Counted from the stretch's first letter, positions 11,594 to 20,618 are shown. The stretch: 57,987 bases of DNA from Actinophytocola xanthii (GCF_001921205.1 NZ_MSIE01000065.1:1-57987); one strand, 5' to 3'. Notes: generated by a model not told the origin, from the letters alone. A program made the numbers and translations.

Positions 11594-13042
11594 CTAGTCG
11601 GCCAGCTCGGACTCGGCCTGCCGCACCGCCGCGAACTCCTCCTCCGGCGCGTTCGCGACCAGATGGTGCCGGCTGTAGAAGAAGAAGTAGCCGAGGGCGA
11701 TCACCAGGATGCCGGCGGTGATCGCGGCGGCCTTCTCGTCGACGAAGAACGTCGCGATCACCGCGGCCACGGCGAGGACCGCGGCGACGCCGGTGGTGAC
11801 CACGCCGCCGGGGGTGCGGTACGGGCGCTCCAGGTTCGGCTCGCGCACCCGCAGCACGATGTGCGAGACGTTCAGCAGCACGTAGGACACCGTCGCGCCG
11901 AACACCGCGATGTTGATCAGGAGCGCGCCGTCCATGGTGGCCGTGGCCAGGACGAAACCGATCGTGCCCGGGACGATCAGGGCCAGGTAGGGGGTCTTGC
12001 GCCGGCCGGTCCTCGACAGCCAGCGCGGCAGGTAGCCCGCGCGGGACAGGGCGAACAGCTGGCGCGAGTAGGCGTAGATGATCGAGAAGAAGCTCGCCAC
12101 GAGACCGGCCAGGCCGACGTAGTTCACGAACTGGGCGAGGAAGTTGTCGCCGCCGTAGGCGGCCCGGATCGCGTCCGGCAGCGGGTTGTCCGACTCGGCG
12201 ATCTTCGAGGAGCCGGCGGCGCCTGGGGCGACCACGAGCATCAGCGCGGCGAACACCAGCAGCGCGGCCATCGCGGCGACGATGCCCCTCGGCAGGTCCC
12301 GCCGCGGGTTGCTGGCCTCCTCCGCCGCGAGCGGAACCCCTTCCACCGCGAGGAAGAACCAGATGCCGTAGACGAACGCGGCCAACACCCCCGCGACCCC
12401 GTAGGGCAGGAACGTGCTCGCGCCCGCCGCGTCGGTCGGCGCGATGTCGAGCAGGTTGTCCGCGTCGAACTTGCCGATCATCCCGATCACGAACACGACC
12501 AGCGCCACCACCGCGATGCCGGTGATCACGAACATCACCCGCAGCGCCTCGCCGACGCCCCACAGGTGCACGCCGATGAAGATCAGGTAACAGGCCAGGA
12601 AGACCGGCCATCCGCTGGTCAGCCCGAACAGGCCGAGCGACTCCACGTACCCGCCGATGAACACCGCGATCGCCGCGGGCGCGATCGCGTACTCGATCAG
12701 GATCGCGGTCCCGGTGGCGAAGCCGCCGGTCGGGCCGAGCGCGCGCCGGGCGAAGCCGTAGCCGGCCCCGGCCACCGGCATGGCCGAGGCCATCTCGGCG
12801 AGGCCGAAGACCATGCACGTGTACATGACCGCCATCAGCACCGTGGCGATCAGCAGGCCACCCCACCCGCCCTCGAGGAGGCCGAAGTTCCAGCCGGCGA
12901 AGTCGCCGGAGATCACGTAGGCGACGCCGAGGCCGGCCAGCAGGACCCACCCCGCCGCTCCGCCGCGGAGCTGGCGCTGCTCGAGGTAGCTCGACTCGAC
13001 GGTCTGGTACTCGACGTTCTCACGGTGATGCGGAGTCGACAT
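11594..13042 (-). CDS. APC-family amino acid/amine permease, ethanolamine permease (Eat) type
   Basis: This 482-residue membrane protein has about 12 hydrophobic segments. Early motifs VISGDFAGWNFGLLEGGWGG and AGAGYGFARRALGP, followed by GTAILIEYAIAPAA, match my memory of the ethanolamine-permease branch of the APC superfamily. The start at ATG 13042 has a GGGAG upstream; an upstream in-frame codon at 13066 is less likely. It is divergent from the glutamine-synthetase-like gene, which suggests uptake of ethanolamine or a similar small amine for the ligase. Substrate is inferred from family and neighbours. Confidence 0.85.
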   Translation of the reverse strand: MSTPHHRENVEYQTVESSYLEQRQLRGGAAGWVLLAGLGVAYVISGDFAGWNFGLLEGGWGGLLIATVLMAVMYTCMVFGLAEMASAMPVAGAGYGFARRALGPTGGFATGTAILIEYAIAPAAIAVFIGGYVESLGLFGLTSGWPVFLACYLIFIGVHLWGVGEALRVMFVITGIAVVALVVFVIGMIGKFDADNLLDIAPTDAAGASTFLPYGVAGVLAAFVYGIWFFLAVEGVPLAAEEASNPRRDLPRGIVAAMAALLVFAALMLVVAPGAAGSSKIAESDNPLPDAIRAAYGGDNFLAQFVNYVGLAGLVASFFSIIYAYSRQLFALSRAGYLPRWLSRTGRRKTPYLALIVPGTIGFVLATATMDGALLINIAVFGATVSYVLLNVSHIVLRVREPNLERPYRTPGGVVTTGVAAVLAVAAVIATFFVDEKAAAITAGILVIALGYFFFYSRHHLVANAPEEEFAAVRQAESELAD

Positions 13043-13124
13043 GGGAAGCTCCCTATGGGCCAGCACCAGTCCTTTGACCCGAAAGCGTGATCCTCTCGCC
13101 GCCGGCCTGTCAAGACCGCCGCGA

Positions 13125-13153
13125 TTGACACACCCACGACACGCGTGTGCAAT
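13125..13153 (+). promoter_or_regulatory. Predicted promoter with palindrome for the amine cluster
   Basis: TTGACA at 13125-13130 and TGCAAT at 13148-13153 are separated by 17 bp, placing transcription near 13160, just before the ligase gene start. A perfect palindrome ACACGCGTGT (13139-13148) sits in the spacer, a typical place for a repressor. The FadR-type regulator at the end of the operon is the obvious candidate binder. The leftward permease is transcribed from the same intergenic region. Confidence 0.5.
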
Positions 13154-13184
13154 GGCTCAGGGCTGATCCTTTGGAGGGCGCGAC

Positions 13185-14549
13185 ATGGGACACCGGGACG
13201 GCATGCTGAGCCTCGACCGGCTGCGCACCCTGGTCGACGACGGCACGATCGACACCGTGCTGGTCGCGATCACCGACATGCAGGGCCGGCTGCAGGGCAA
13301 ACGCTGTGCCGCCGAGTACTTCCTCAACGAGGTCGTCTCGCATGCCACCGAGGGGTGCAACTACCTGCTCGCCGTCGACGTCGACATGAACACCGTCGAC
13401 GGCTACGCCCTGTCCTCGTGGGAGCGCGGCTACGGCGACTTCGTCATGCGTCCCGACCTCGAGACGCTGCGGCTGGTGCCCTGGCAGCCCGGAACAGCGC
13501 TGGTGCTCGCCGATGTCGAGTGGGTCGAGGGCGGCCCGGTGGCCCCCTCGCCGCGGCAGGTGCTGCGTCGCCAGCTCGAGCGGCTCGCCGAGCGGGACCT
13601 GGTCGCCTACGTCGGCACCGAGCTGGAGTTCATCGTGTTCGAGGACTCCTACGAGCAGGCGTGGGACAAGGCCTACCGCGACCTCAGGCCCGGGAACCAG
13701 TACAACGTGGACTACTCGATCCTCGGCACCGGCCGGGTCGAGCCGCTGCTGCGTGACATCCGCAACGGGATGACCGGCGCCGGCATGTACGTGGAGTCGG
13801 CCAAGGGCGAGTGCAACCCGGGCCAGCACGAGATCGCCTTCCGCTACGACACCGCGTTGTCCACATGCGACAACCACAGCATCTACAAGACAGGTGCCAA
13901 GGAGATCGCCGCCCGCCACGGCAAGAGCCTGACGTTCATGGCGAAGTACAACGAGCGCGAGGGGAACTCCTGCCACATCCACATCTCGCTGCGCGGCGCC
14001 GACGGCGCGGCCGTGTTCGCCGGGGACGGACAGCATGGCTTCTCGCCGCTGTTCGAGCACTTCGTCGCGGGCCAGCAGGCGATGCTGCGTGAGCTGACCT
14101 ACTTCTTCGCCCCGAACATCAACTCCTACAAGCGTTACCAGCCGGGCAGCTTCGCGCCGACGGCGGTCGCGTGGGGCGTGGACAACCGCACCTGTGCGCT
14201 GCGGGTGGTCGGGCACGGCGAGTCGCTGCGCGTGGAGAACCGGGTACCTGGTGGGGACATGAACCCCTACCTGGGGGTGGCCGCGCTGATCGCCGCCGGC
14301 CTGCACGGGATCGAGAACGAGCTGCCGCTCGAACCCGAGCAGTCCGGCAACGCCTACACCTCCGACGCCCCCACCGTGCCGACCACGCTGCGCGACGCGG
14401 CCCGGCTGCTCGGGGAGAGCGAGGGCGCGCGTGCCGCGTTCGGCGACGAGGTGATCGACCACTACCTGAACAACGCGCGGGTGGAGCTCGCCGCCTTTGA
14501 CGCGGCGGTGACCGACTGGGAGCGGATCCGTGGGTTCGAACGTCTCTAG
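13185..14549 (+). CDS. Glutamine-synthetase-like gamma-glutamyl amine ligase (PuuA/GlnA4 type)
   Basis: This 454-residue protein has the GS fold: N-terminal ITDMQGRLQGKR, catalytic-domain GTELEFIVF, ESAKGECNPGQHEI, HIHISLRG and the Arg-rich SYKRYQPGSFAPT and RVENRVPGGDMNPYL segments. It is not a housekeeping GlnA, because the adenylylation loop is absent. PuuA-like enzymes join glutamate to putrescine; Streptomyces GlnA4 makes gamma-glutamylethanolamide. The Eat-type permease next door favours ethanolamine. It heads a five-gene operon, and GGAGG lies at 13173-13177 upstream of the ATG. Confidence 0.85.
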   Translation: MGHRDGMLSLDRLRTLVDDGTIDTVLVAITDMQGRLQGKRCAAEYFLNEVVSHATEGCNYLLAVDVDMNTVDGYALSSWERGYGDFVMRPDLETLRLVPWQPGTALVLADVEWVEGGPVAPSPRQVLRRQLERLAERDLVAYVGTELEFIVFEDSYEQAWDKAYRDLRPGNQYNVDYSILGTGRVEPLLRDIRNGMTGAGMYVESAKGECNPGQHEIAFRYDTALSTCDNHSIYKTGAKEIAARHGKSLTFMAKYNEREGNSCHIHISLRGADGAAVFAGDGQHGFSPLFEHFVAGQQAMLRELTYFFAPNINSYKRYQPGSFAPTAVAWGVDNRTCALRVVGHGESLRVENRVPGGDMNPYLGVAALIAAGLHGIENELPLEPEQSGNAYTSDAPTVPTTLRDAARLLGESEGARAAFGDEVIDHYLNNARVELAAFDAAVTDWERIRGFERL

Positions 14550-15240
14550 CCCGCTCATCGGCGTCAGCTCCTACCTGGAGCAGTGCCGGTTCGGCGTGTG
14601 GGACATTCCGGCCGCCGTCCTGCCGCGGGGCTACCTCGACGGCATCGTCCACGCCGGAGGCATGCCGGTCCTGCTGCCGCCGGTCGGCACCTGGGAGCCC
14701 GCCCACCTGTCCCGACTGGACGGTCTGGTGATCGCCGGCGGCGCGGACATCGACCCGGCCCGCTACGCGGCGACCCGCGAGGCCGCGACCGGGCCGGCGC
14801 GCCCGGACCGGGACAGTTCGGAGTGGACGCTGATCGACCACGCGCTGCGGGCCGGGACACCCCTGCTGGGGGTGTGCCGGGGCATGCAGTTGCTGAACGT
14901 CGTGCTGGGGGGCACGCTGCACCAGCACCTCCCGGACCAGACGGGGACTGCCGGACACCTGCCGGTGCCCGGGACGTTCGGGCGGGTGCCGGTGAAGGTC
15001 ATCCCCGGCAGCAGGCTGGCCGCGGCCGTCGGTGACCGCGTGGAGGTGCACTGCCACCACCACCAGGCGGTCGACCGGCTCGGGCGCGGTCTGGTGGCGA
15101 CGGCCCACGCCGACGACGGGACCGTCGAGGGCGTGGAGCTGCCCGGGGAGAGGTTCGTCGCAGGGGTGCAGTGGCACCCGGAGGAGGACGGAGTGGACCG
15201 GCGGCTGTTCCATGCCCTGGTGGAAGAGGCACGCGGATGA
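14530..15240 (+). CDS. Class I glutamine amidotransferase-like hydrolase (PuuD-like, gamma-glutamyl amide hydrolase)
   Basis: This 236-residue protein starts at GTG 14530 and overlaps the ligase gene by 20 bp. The nucleophile elbow is GVCRGMQ with Cys116, and the His/Glu pair lies in VQWHPEED near residue 217. A DGLVIAGGADIDPARY segment is typical of peptidase C26. PuuD releases GABA from gamma-glutamyl-GABA. In an ethanolamine route it would release glycine from gamma-glutamylglycine and regenerate glutamate. The product assignment is inferred from gene order. Confidence 0.87.
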   Translation: MGSNVSSPLIGVSSYLEQCRFGVWDIPAAVLPRGYLDGIVHAGGMPVLLPPVGTWEPAHLSRLDGLVIAGGADIDPARYAATREAATGPARPDRDSSEWTLIDHALRAGTPLLGVCRGMQLLNVVLGGTLHQHLPDQTGTAGHLPVPGTFGRVPVKVIPGSRLAAAVGDRVEVHCHHHQAVDRLGRGLVATAHADDGTVEGVELPGERFVAGVQWHPEEDGVDRRLFHALVEEARG

Positions 15241-16595
15241 CCGAGGTGATCAACCCGGCCACCGAGCAGGTGGTCGCGGACGTGCCGCCGCTCTCGGCGG
15301 CCGAGACCGACGCGGCGATCGAGCGCGCGCACCGGGCACTGCCGGCCTGGCGGGCGGTGGCGCCGGGGGACCGGGCCCGGCTCCTGCGCCGGTTCGCCGA
15401 CGCCGTCGACGCCGATGTGGACACCCTCGCCTCGCTGGAGGTGACCAACTCCGGCCACACCATCGGCAACGCGCGCTGGGAGGCGGGCAACGTCCGCGAC
15501 GTGCTGCACTACTACTCGGCCGCGCCGGAACGGCTGTTCGGCCGGCAGATCCCGGTACCCGGCGGCGTGAACGTCACCTTCGCCGAGCCGCTGGGCGTGG
15601 TCGGCGTGATCGTGCCGTGGAACTTCCCGATGCCGATCGCCGGCTGGGGCTTCGCGCCCGCGCTCGCCGCCGGCAACACCGTCGTGCTCAAACCCGCGGA
15701 GCTGACCCCGCTGACCGCGTTGCGCCTCGGCGAGCTGGCGCGGGAGGCCGGCATCCCCGAGGACGTGTTCCAGGTGCTGCCCGGCAAGGGGTCGGTGGTC
15801 GGGCAGCGGTTCGTGGACCACCCGTTGGTGCGCAAGGTCGTCTTCACCGGCTCCACGGAGGTCGGCCGCCAGGTCATGGCCGGCTGCGCGGCACGCGTCA
15901 AACGGGTCACGCTGGAGCTGGGTGGCAAGAACGCCAACATCGTCTTCGCCGACGCCGACCTCGAGCGCGCCGCGGCGAGCGCCCCCTACGGGGTGTTCGA
16001 CAACGCCGGCCAGGACTGCTGCGCCCGGTCACGGATCCTGGTGCAGCGCACCGTGTTCGACCGGTTCCTGGAGCTGCTCGAACCGGCCGTGCGCGGCGTC
16101 GTCGTCGGCGACCCGGCGCAGGAGCGCACCGAGATGGGGCCGCTTATCTCGGCCGCCCATCTCGCTTCCGTCTCGTCCTATCTGGACGACACGGTGGAGG
16201 TGGCGTTCCGCGGGAGCGCGCCGGACGGGCCGGGGTACTGGTTCCCGCCCACGGTGGTGCTGCCGCGCACCCCGACCGACCGCACCGTCGTCGAGGAGGT
16301 CTTCGGCCCCGTGGTCACCGTGCAGGCCTTCGACGAGGAGGCGGACGCGCTGGCGATGGCCAACGACACCGAGTACGGGCTGTCCGGCTCGATCTGGACC
16401 TCGGACGTCGGCCGGGCACTGCGGGTCGCCCGCGGGGTCGAGGCCGGGAACCTCTCGGTGAACTCGCACTCCTCGGTGCGCTACTGGACGCCGTTCGGCG
16501 GGATGAAGCAGTCCGGCCTCGGCCGCGAGCTCGGACCGGACGCGCTGGACGCGTTCACCGAGACCAAGAACGTGTTCATCTCCACGGAGAACTGA
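15237..16595 (+). CDS. NAD(P)-dependent aldehyde dehydrogenase
   Basis: This 452-residue enzyme starts at ATG 15237 in an ATGA overlap. Key residues are Asn in PWNFPMP, Glu227 in LELGGKN and the catalytic Cys261/262 in NAGQDCCARS. It is close to the betaine-aldehyde/gamma-glutamylaldehyde dehydrogenase group. In context it would oxidise the gamma-glutamylated aldehyde to the acid that the upstream hydrolase cleaves. It is slightly short of the usual 480-500 residues because the N-terminus begins directly at VINPATE. Confidence 0.9.
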   Translation: MTEVINPATEQVVADVPPLSAAETDAAIERAHRALPAWRAVAPGDRARLLRRFADAVDADVDTLASLEVTNSGHTIGNARWEAGNVRDVLHYYSAAPERLFGRQIPVPGGVNVTFAEPLGVVGVIVPWNFPMPIAGWGFAPALAAGNTVVLKPAELTPLTALRLGELAREAGIPEDVFQVLPGKGSVVGQRFVDHPLVRKVVFTGSTEVGRQVMAGCAARVKRVTLELGGKNANIVFADADLERAAASAPYGVFDNAGQDCCARSRILVQRTVFDRFLELLEPAVRGVVVGDPAQERTEMGPLISAAHLASVSSYLDDTVEVAFRGSAPDGPGYWFPPTVVLPRTPTDRTVVEEVFGPVVTVQAFDEEADALAMANDTEYGLSGSIWTSDVGRALRVARGVEAGNLSVNSHSSVRYWTPFGGMKQSGLGRELGPDALDAFTETKNVFISTEN

Positions 16596-16611
16596 CGGAG
16601 GGGGAGCAGGA

Positions 16612-17376
16612 GTGAAGCGTCTGCGGGACCGGGTGGCGGTGATCACCGGGGCGGCCAGCGGCATCGGGCTGGCCACCGCGCGCCGCTTCGCCGAGGAGGG
16701 CGCGGTGGTGGTCGCGGTCGACGTGAACACCGAGGCGATCGAGCCGCTCGCCAAGGAGCTGGGCGGCGACGCGATCACCTGCGACGTCACCGACGAGGCG
16801 GCGGTCGAGGCGATGTTCCAGCGGGTCGTGGACACCCGCGGGAGCGTGGACATCGCGTTCAACAACGCCGGCATCTCCCCGCCCGAGGACGACTCCATCC
16901 TGGACACCGGGATCGAGGTCTGGGAACGGGTGCAGCGGGTCAACCTCACCTCGGTGTACCTGTGCTGCAAGTACGTGCTGCCGCACATGCGCCGGCAGGG
17001 CCGGGGGTCGATCATCAACACCGCCTCGTTCGTCGCCGTGATGGGCGCCGCGACCTCGCAGATCTCCTACTCCGCCTCCAAGGGCGGGGTGCTGGCGATG
17101 AGCCGGGAGCTCGGCGTGCAGTTCGCCAGGGAGGGCATCCGGGTCAACGCGCTGTGCCCCGGGCCGGTGAACACGCCGCTGCTGCGGGAGCTGTTCGCGA
17201 CGGACGCCGCGCGTGCCCAGCGCCGGCTGGTGCACGTGCCGATGGGCCGGTTCGCCGAGCCGGAGGAGATCGCCGCCGCGACCGCGTTCCTGGCGAGCGA
17301 CGACGCCTCGTTCATCACCGCGTCGACGTTCCTCGTGGACGGTGGCATCTCCGGCGCCTACGTCACCCCGGTCTAG
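16612..17376 (+). CDS. Short-chain dehydrogenase/reductase
   Basis: This 254-residue SDR has TGAASGIG at the NAD-binding loop, NNAG, and the active-site YSASK with upstream Ser. The start is GTG 16612, with GGAGGGGGAGCAG just upstream. In the proposed pathway an alcohol dehydrogenase is needed to convert gamma-glutamylethanolamide to its aldehyde, and this gene is the only candidate in the operon. That role is inference. Its TAG stop shares a base with the next GTG start. Confidence 0.87.
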   Translation: MKRLRDRVAVITGAASGIGLATARRFAEEGAVVVAVDVNTEAIEPLAKELGGDAITCDVTDEAAVEAMFQRVVDTRGSVDIAFNNAGISPPEDDSILDTGIEVWERVQRVNLTSVYLCCKYVLPHMRRQGRGSIINTASFVAVMGAATSQISYSASKGGVLAMSRELGVQFAREGIRVNALCPGPVNTPLLRELFATDAARAQRRLVHVPMGRFAEPEEIAAATAFLASDDASFITASTFLVDGGISGAYVTPV

Positions 17377-18101
17377 TGCCCGGGAGGCTGCCCGCCTCCG
17401 CGGCGGTGTTCCGCCCGGTGCGCACGCGCAACGCGTTCGAGGAGACCGTGGAGCGGCTGCTGCAGGCCATTCGCCTCGGGGTGGCGGCGCCGGGGGAGCG
17501 GTTACCGGCCGAGCGGGAGCTGGCCGCCCGGCTCGGGGTGAGCCGGGTGACGCTGCGCGAAGCGATCAGGGCGGTGGCCGACGCGGGCTACGTGGAGTCG
17601 CGCCGGGGCCGCTACGGCGGCACGTTCGTGGCCGAGGACCTGCCCAGCCTGCCGCGGCCGCGCCGGGGCGCCACCCCGACCGGCGCAGAGCTGGAGGACG
17701 TGCTGACGCTGCGCAGGGTGCTGGAGAGCGGGGCGGCGGAGTCGGCGGCGGCCCGCTCGTTGAGCCCGGCCGAGCGCCAGCACCTGCGCGGCCGGCTGAC
17801 CGGCGTCGCCGAGGTGCCCAGGGGTGAGGAGGCCGAGTACCGCCGCCGGGACTCCCGGCTGCACCTGGCGATCGCGGAGGTGACCGCGTCGGCCTCACTC
17901 ACCACGGCCGTCGCCGACATCCGCACCAAGGTCAACGAGCTGCTCGACGCGATCCCGCTGATCTCGGCGAACATCGAGCACTCCAACGAGCAGCACCGCA
18001 CGATCGTCGAGGCCATCCTCTCCGGCGACGCGCCGGCGGCCCGGGCGGCGATGGACGAACACGTGGGGGGCACCGCCGCCCTCCTGCGCGGTTTCCTCTA
18101 G
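17376..18101 (+). CDS. FadR-subfamily GntR transcriptional regulator
   Basis: This 241-residue protein has an N-terminal winged helix with the GntR signature (ERLPAERELAARLGVSRVTLREA) at about residues 43-63, and a C-terminal all-helical FCD ligand-binding domain. In that domain the metal/ligand residues are provided by RRDSRLHLAIAEVT and NEQHRTIVEAI. It is the last gene of the operon and starts at GTG 17376 (TAGTG overlap). It most likely represses the operon from the palindrome at 13139-13148. Confidence 0.88.
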   Translation: MPGRLPASAAVFRPVRTRNAFEETVERLLQAIRLGVAAPGERLPAERELAARLGVSRVTLREAIRAVADAGYVESRRGRYGGTFVAEDLPSLPRPRRGATPTGAELEDVLTLRRVLESGAAESAAARSLSPAERQHLRGRLTGVAEVPRGEEAEYRRRDSRLHLAIAEVTASASLTTAVADIRTKVNELLDAIPLISANIEHSNEQHRTIVEAILSGDAPAARAAMDEHVGGTAALLRGFL

Positions 18102-18104
18102 GGC

Positions 18105-18124
18105 TATACTCGCCGACGAGTATA
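18105..18124. promoter_or_regulatory. Predicted PadR operator
   Basis: A perfect dyad with 8-bp arms (TATACTCG and CGAGTATA) and a 4-bp spacer lies 19 bp before the PadR start. It also contains TATACT-like -10 elements. PadR proteins typically bind such dyads and repress their own promoter. Confidence 0.65.
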
Positions 18125-18143
18125 TGTCGACGAGGAGGTAGCT

Positions 18144-18791
18144 GTGGGCACGCGCAGGAAGGTCGGGAACCTGCTCGCCCTCGCCGTGCTCGGCACCCTC
18201 GCCCAACGCCCGATGCACCCCTACGAGATCGCCTCCCTGCTGCGTGCGCGGGGCAAGGACCGCGACATGGAGATCAAGTGGGGCTCGCTCTACACCGTCG
18301 TGCGCAACCTGGCCAAGCACGGCTTCGTGGAGGTCGTCGACAGCCGGCGCGAGGGGGCGCGACCCGAGCGGACCATCTACCGGATCACCGACGCCGGTCG
18401 GGTCGAGCTGGTCGAGTGGACCCGCGAGCTGATCGCGCGGCCGAGGCCGGAGCACCCCGGCTTCACCGCCGGGTTGTCGGTCATGGCCGCGCTCGGCCCG
18501 GACGAGGCCGCCGACGCGCTGCGGGAGCGGCTGGCCGAGCTCGACCGCATGATCGCCGCCGACCGGGCGCTGCTGGCCGAGGCCGCCGTCGACGTGCCCC
18601 GCCTGTTCCTGGTCGAGAGCGAGTACGAGCTCGCCGTCCGGGAGGCCGAGGCCGCCTGGGTCCGCGGTCTGCTCGACGAGCTGACCAGCGGTTCGCTGCC
18701 CGGGGTCGACGCCTGGCGTCGCTGGTACGAGACCGGCGAGGTCGCGCCGGAGCTCGCCGAGCTGGCGGAGAGGGGGATACCCGAGGACTAG
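18144..18791 (+). CDS. PadR-family transcriptional regulator
   Basis: This 215-residue protein has an N-terminal PadR winged helix (HPYEIASLL, then GSLYTVVRNLAKHGFVE) and a C-terminal Vir-like helical domain for dimerisation. The GTG start has GAGGAGG upstream. It probably controls itself and the flavin monooxygenase that follows 160 bp downstream. Ligand is unknown; PadR proteins often sense phenolics or xenobiotics. Confidence 0.88.
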   Translation: MGTRRKVGNLLALAVLGTLAQRPMHPYEIASLLRARGKDRDMEIKWGSLYTVVRNLAKHGFVEVVDSRREGARPERTIYRITDAGRVELVEWTRELIARPRPEHPGFTAGLSVMAALGPDEAADALRERLAELDRMIAADRALLAEAAVDVPRLFLVESEYELAVREAEAAWVRGLLDELTSGSLPGVDAWRRWYETGEVAPELAELAERGIPED

Positions 18792-18800
18792 GCGATGAAC

Positions 18801-18836
18801 GCCCCGGCGGCGGTGCTGCAACACCACCGCCGGGGC
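18801..18836 (+). terminator. Rho-independent-like hairpin after padR
   Basis: Arms at 18801-18815 and 18822-18836 pair with one mismatch (GCCCCGGCGG with CCGCCGGGGC at the base) around a 6-nt loop. There is no U-tract. It lies 10 bp after the padR stop, so the monooxygenase needs its own promoter or read-through. Confidence 0.6.
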
Positions 18837-18951
18837 CACCTGAACACCGAACCGAGCCCATGAGGAACCCGGTCACGGGTGTGGCAACCACGAGAGTAGC
18901 CGGACCTCCTCCTGGGCCGATGACGCACACGAACACACAGGAGAGAGAGTC

Positions 18952-20139
18952 ATGGGCAAGGTAGGGAGCGCGCTCGTCGTGGGCGGCGGCGTCGCTGGAC
19001 CGGTCACCGCGCTGGCGCTGCGGAGGGCCGGCATCGACGCGACCGTGTACGAGGCGTATCCGAGCACCGCCGACGGCGTCGGCGGCACGCTCGCGCTGGC
19101 GGCCAATGGTCAGGCCGCGCTGGAGCTCGTCGGCGCGCGCGACGCGGTGGTGGACAGCGGCGTGCCGATCACCCGGCAGGTCCTGTCGTTCGGTGGCCGG
19201 GAGGTGGAGGTGCCCGGCCTGACCGGGGTGGCGCCGGCGCGGCTGCTGCGCCGGGCGGACCTGTACCGGGCGTTGTACGACACGGCGGTGGGCGCGGGCA
19301 TCCGGTTCGAGCACGGCAAACGGCTCGTGGGGGCGGACGAGGACGGCGACGGCGTCACCGCCCGGTTCGCCGACGGCACGACGGCCACCGCCGACGTCCT
19401 GGTCGGCGCGGACGGCGTGCACTCGACGGTGCGCGGCCTGGTCGACCCGGCGGCACCCGGGCCCGGCTACACCGGCCTGCTGAGCCTGGAGTCGGTCGTG
19501 GACCGACCGGTGCCGACCGAGACCGGCAGCATGCACTTCACGTTCGGCAGGCGGGCGTACTACCTGTACTGGCGCCGGCCCGACGGGCGCACGGGCTTCG
19601 GCGCCAACCTGCCCCGCGAGCGCCCGATGCGCCTGGCCGAGGCGAGGGCGGTGCCGGCGCAGGAGTGGCTGCGCCAGCTGCGGGAGGCCTACGGCGAGGA
19701 CGAGCCGGGCGGGAACCTGGTCCGGCACATCGACCCGGAGCGGCTGACCGTCACCGGTGCGCTGCACATCATGCCGCCCGTGCCGAACTGGTACCGGGGA
19801 CGGCTCGTGCTGGTGGGCGATGCGGTGCACGCGCCGTCGAACAGCTCGGGCCAGGGTGCGTCCCTGGCCGTCGAGAGCGCTGTCGAGCTGGCGCGCTGCC
19901 TGCGCGACCTGCCCGACCCGGCGTCCGCGTTCGCCCGCTACGAGCGGCTGCGCAGGCCACGCGTGGAGGGCATCGCCGCCCGGGCGGCCAAGTTGAACTC
20001 GCTGAAGGCGCCCGGGCGGCTCACCCGCGCCGCCCTGCCGCTGCTGATGCGGCTGCTCACCAGGACCGTGATGCGCCCGGAGAAGACCTACGGCCCCGAA
20101 CTGCGCCACCGAATCGACTGGGACGCACCGGTCAGCTAG
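18952..20139 (+). CDS. FAD-dependent monooxygenase (PHBH-fold)
   Basis: This 395-residue protein has the dinucleotide motif GGGVAGPVTALALRRAG at the N-terminus, DG motif VLVGADGVHSTVR near residue 155, and LVGDAVHAPS near residue 284, the three signatures of class A flavoprotein hydroxylases. Such enzymes hydroxylate aromatic or polyketide substrates with NAD(P)H, FAD and O2, and some inactivate antibiotics. The linked PadR regulator suggests induction by the substrate. It is convergent with the next gene, their stop codons overlapping. Confidence 0.87.
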   Translation: MGKVGSALVVGGGVAGPVTALALRRAGIDATVYEAYPSTADGVGGTLALAANGQAALELVGARDAVVDSGVPITRQVLSFGGREVEVPGLTGVAPARLLRRADLYRALYDTAVGAGIRFEHGKRLVGADEDGDGVTARFADGTTATADVLVGADGVHSTVRGLVDPAAPGPGYTGLLSLESVVDRPVPTETGSMHFTFGRRAYYLYWRRPDGRTGFGANLPRERPMRLAEARAVPAQEWLRQLREAYGEDEPGGNLVRHIDPERLTVTGALHIMPPVPNWYRGRLVLVGDAVHAPSNSSGQGASLAVESAVELARCLRDLPDPASAFARYERLRRPRVEGIAARAAKLNSLKAPGRLTRAALPLLMRLLTRTVMRPEKTYGPELRHRIDWDAPVS

Positions 20140-20618
20140 TCCCGCAAGGGCCGGCCGCGGGGGTCGGTGCCGCCGTTCACCAGCAGCAGGATGCCGTCGA
20201 TCATGCTCCAGATCACGCCGACGAACATGAACGCGGTGAACAGCTGGGCCAGGCCGATCGCCGTGTGCCCGGTGTAGAAGCGGCCGACGCCGAACGGCAG
20301 CAGCAGCTGCATCACGCCCGCTGCGACCCGGCTCTTGTCCGAGTACACCACCGGTGGCGGCGGGGCCTGCGGGAACACGGGCAGCGGCGCCGCCGGTGGT
20401 GCCAGGAACGGCGGGTAGGGGGCCGGCAGGTCCTCGAACAGGCGGCGGAGCTCGCCGCGGGTCCGGGAGTCGAGCGCGGCACCGACCCGCTCCTCGTACT
20501 CCTCGACGCGCAGCCGGCCCTCGGCGAAGTGGGTGCCCAGGGCTTCCACGGCGGACTCACGCTCGGCCGTGCCGGCACGGATCTCGTCGTTCCCGAGCGG
20601 TGCACCCACGAAATCCAC
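20136..20618 (-). CDS. DUF1707 and TM2 domain membrane protein
   Basis: This 160-residue protein begins with a DUF1707 (SHOCT-like) domain: ELRAG-type helix, then [18 protein letters not shown] Pro-rich linker (residues 64-88) leads to a TM2 domain with two membrane helices joined by a short turn and the [17 protein letters not shown] signature. TM2 proteins in actinobacteria are of unknown role. It is leftward and shares stop-codon bases with the convergent monooxygenase. Confidence 0.85.
   Translation of the reverse strand: MDFVGAPLGNDEIRAGTAERESAVEALGTHFAEGRLRVEEYEERVGAALDSRTRGELRRLFEDLPAPYPPFLAPPAAPLPVFPQAPPPPVVYSDKSRVAAGVMQLLLPFGVGRFYTGHTAIGLAQLFTAFMFVGVIWSMIDGILLLVNGGTDPRGRPLRD

Noticed and set aside
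13857-13865. DnaA box TTGTCCACA, possible origin
   Set aside because: A single exact box inside the ligase coding sequence with no cluster or AT-rich region nearby; chance or titration site at most.
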